From: an uncultured Lachnospiraceae bacterium
Lineage (GTDB): Bacteria; Bacillota; Clostridia; Lachnospirales; Lachnospiraceae
Direction: 5' to 3'
DNA length: 6,926 bases
Assembly: GCA_946409475.1 (NCBI GenBank)
Contig: CAMJWQ010000187.1
Location: 1 to 6,926 of the forward strand
The position numbers and the translations under genes are program-made. Each line of letters starts with the position of its first letter. The stretch's first letter is position 1. Shown piece by piece: positions 6,059 to 6,926 of the stretch. A model generated the notes under the pieces. That model worked only from the letters and a program-made list of their open reading frames with translations, did no database searches and was not told the DNA's origin.

Positions 6059-6073
6059 GGGTAGTTTCTACCC
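6059..6073. repeat. Small perfect hairpin GGGTAG-TTT-CTACCC
   Basis: A 6-bp perfect stem with a 3-base loop lies 150 bases after the asnS stop. No T-run follows on either strand (ATATAATCG rightwards, CTTTACC leftwards), so it is not a convincing terminator, although a weak stop for asnS transcription is conceivable. It could also be a protein-binding dyad. Confidence 0.45.
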
Positions 6074-6178
6074 ATATAATCGTGTAGCTTTCAAACGTAT
6101 TGAGATAACCCCGCACCACTATTTTGGAATAGAGTAGAGCTTTAGAAAGAAATGCGATATGAAATTGTCACATTAATA

Positions 6179-6187
6179 TGATATAAT
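6179..6187 (+). promoter_or_regulatory. Extended -10 promoter of the WYL regulator
   Basis: TGATATAAT is a perfect TGn-TATAAT extended -10. A TTGTCA at 6165-6170 resembles a -35 box but is only 11 bases from this -10, too close to pair with it. The predicted start near 6194 falls inside the ribosome binding site AAGGGGTGA (6192-6200), giving a very short leader of about 12 bases. Confidence 0.5.
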
Positions 6188-6205
6188 ATTCAAGGGGTGA
6201 AATAA

Positions 6206-6926
6206 ATGCAAATCAGTCGCCTTTTTGAAATTGTATATATATTGTTGAATAAAAAAACTATAACAGCCTCTCAACTGGCCGCCCATTTTGAAGTATCACG
6301 GCGGACAATTTGCAGAGATATTGAAGCTTTATGTCAAGCAGGAATTCCGATATGTACCGCTAAAGGTAAAGGAGGCGGTATTAACCTGCCCGAAAGATTT
6401 GTTTTGAATAAATCCTTTTTGTCAGAAAAAGAACAGCGTGAGATTATTGCTTCATTGCAAAGTCTGCAAATTATAAATTATCCGGATGCACGTCAAATTC
6501 TCTCAAAGCTAAGTGTTCTATTTGGAGATATAAATGCGGAATGGATTGAACTTGATTTTTCCGACTGGAGCAATGTTCAGAGAGATGCATTTATTGCAGT
6601 AAAAGAGTCCATACTGGAAAAGAAAGTATTAATCTTTGACTATCATGGAAGTTATGGAGAAATAAATACACGGACTGTTGAACCATTAAAGTTATGCTTC
6701 AAAGAAAATGCGTGGTATTTGCTGGCTTTTTGCAGATTGAGACAGGAAATAAGAACATTTAAAATAACAAGAATAAAAAATACGAGGATAACCAGCGAAT
6801 ACTTCTCTCGGTCGCTTTCAGGAAAGGAAATAAAATTACTGGTAAGACCACCGCAAAAAAAAGTCCATTTAAAGCTATGGATTGATCAGTCACAAAGTTA
6901 CCGTGTTTATGACGAGTTTAGGGAAG
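6206..6926 (+). CDS. YafY-type HTH/WYL-domain transcriptional regulator (3' end beyond window)
   Basis: The frame is open from the ATG to the window end, giving 240 complete codons of a family usually near 300 residues. About 60 residues are therefore missing only because the window stops. The N-terminus is a DeoR/HTH_11-like winged helix: T-A-S-Q-L-A-A-H-F-E-V-S-R-R-T (20-34) is the helix-turn-helix and R-R-T-I-C-R-D-I-E the recognition helix, with a glycine-rich G-K-G-G-G-I wing (54-59). The WYL domain begins near 137, with W-Y-L at 170-172 and the conserved R-x-F-K-I-x-R-I segment at 183-190. WYL domains are thought to sense small ligands or nucleic acid. Targets cannot be read from sequence; autoregulation or control of a following gene outside the window is typical. 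AAGGGGTGA (6192-6200) supports the start. Confidence 0.92.
   Translation, partial: MQISRLFEIVYILLNKKTITASQLAAHFEVSRRTICRDIEALCQAGIPICTAKGKGGGINLPERFVLNKSFLSEKEQREIIASLQSLQIINYPDARQILSKLSVLFGDINAEWIELDFSDWSNVQRDAFIAVKESILEKKVLIFDYHGSYGEINTRTVEPLKLCFKENAWYLLAFCRLRQEIRTFKITRIKNTRITSEYFSRSLSGKEIKLLVRPPQKKVHLKLWIDQSQSYRVYDEFRE

Noticed and set aside
6021..6119. 32-codon GTG-initiated frame on the minus strand across the hairpin at 6059-6073
   Set aside because: No ribosome binding site, no recognised family, and a second frame across the same bases reads equally well as protein. It may be a fragment of a lost element, but this cannot be supported from sequence alone.

Overview
The window looks like ordinary chromosomal DNA from a low-to-moderate GC Firmicute, most likely a clostridium of the Lachnospiraceae type. 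The reasons are AddA-type (not RecB-type) recombination nuclease sequence, an ECF-type thiamine S component under a TPP riboswitch, strong AGGAGG-like ribosome binding sites, TATAAT promoters, and the overall look of the proteins. The genus assignment is inference. I found no transposase, CRISPR array, tRNA, rRNA, phage gene or defence system.

Layout from left to right. Bases 1-438 (+) are the 3' end of addA, with its nuclease motifs. It converges on thiT (532-1194, -) across a large imperfect hairpin (471-523) that may stop transcription from both sides. thiT encodes the membrane thiamine-binding subunit of an ECF transporter. It is read from a clear sigma-A-type promoter (1350-1378, -) through a TPP riboswitch (1243-1323, -) and an anti-Shine-Dalgarno/Shine-Dalgarno pair, so thiamine uptake should be shut down by its own product at translation. 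The 409-base divergent region 1195-1603 also holds a 13-bp tandem repeat (1497-1540) directly upstream of a promoter firing rightwards.

That promoter serves a two-gene unit: a HAD-superfamily phosphatase (1604-2272) and a PfkB/ribokinase-family sugar kinase (2305-3180), 32 bases apart. The kinase and phosphatase presumably act on related phosphorylated sugar or nucleoside compounds, but neither substrate can be read from sequence. After a 187-base gap comes a cytoplasmic type I L-asparaginase (ansA, 3368-4375). Asparaginyl-tRNA synthetase (asnS, 4518-5909) follows 142 bases later. The two enzymes use the same amino acid, one to destroy it and one to charge it onto tRNA. asnS has its own promoter, whose -35 box lies inside an inverted repeat that could be an operator; I see no T-box leader.

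A 296-base gene-poor stretch (5910-6205) with a small perfect hairpin and a two-copy 8-bp repeat leads to a YafY-type HTH/WYL transcriptional regulator (6206 to the window end, truncated by the window edge).

I do not see a previously undescribed system. The points most worth a second look are regulatory: the thiT expression platform, the asnS promoter dyad, and the tandem repeat upstream of the phosphatase-kinase pair.
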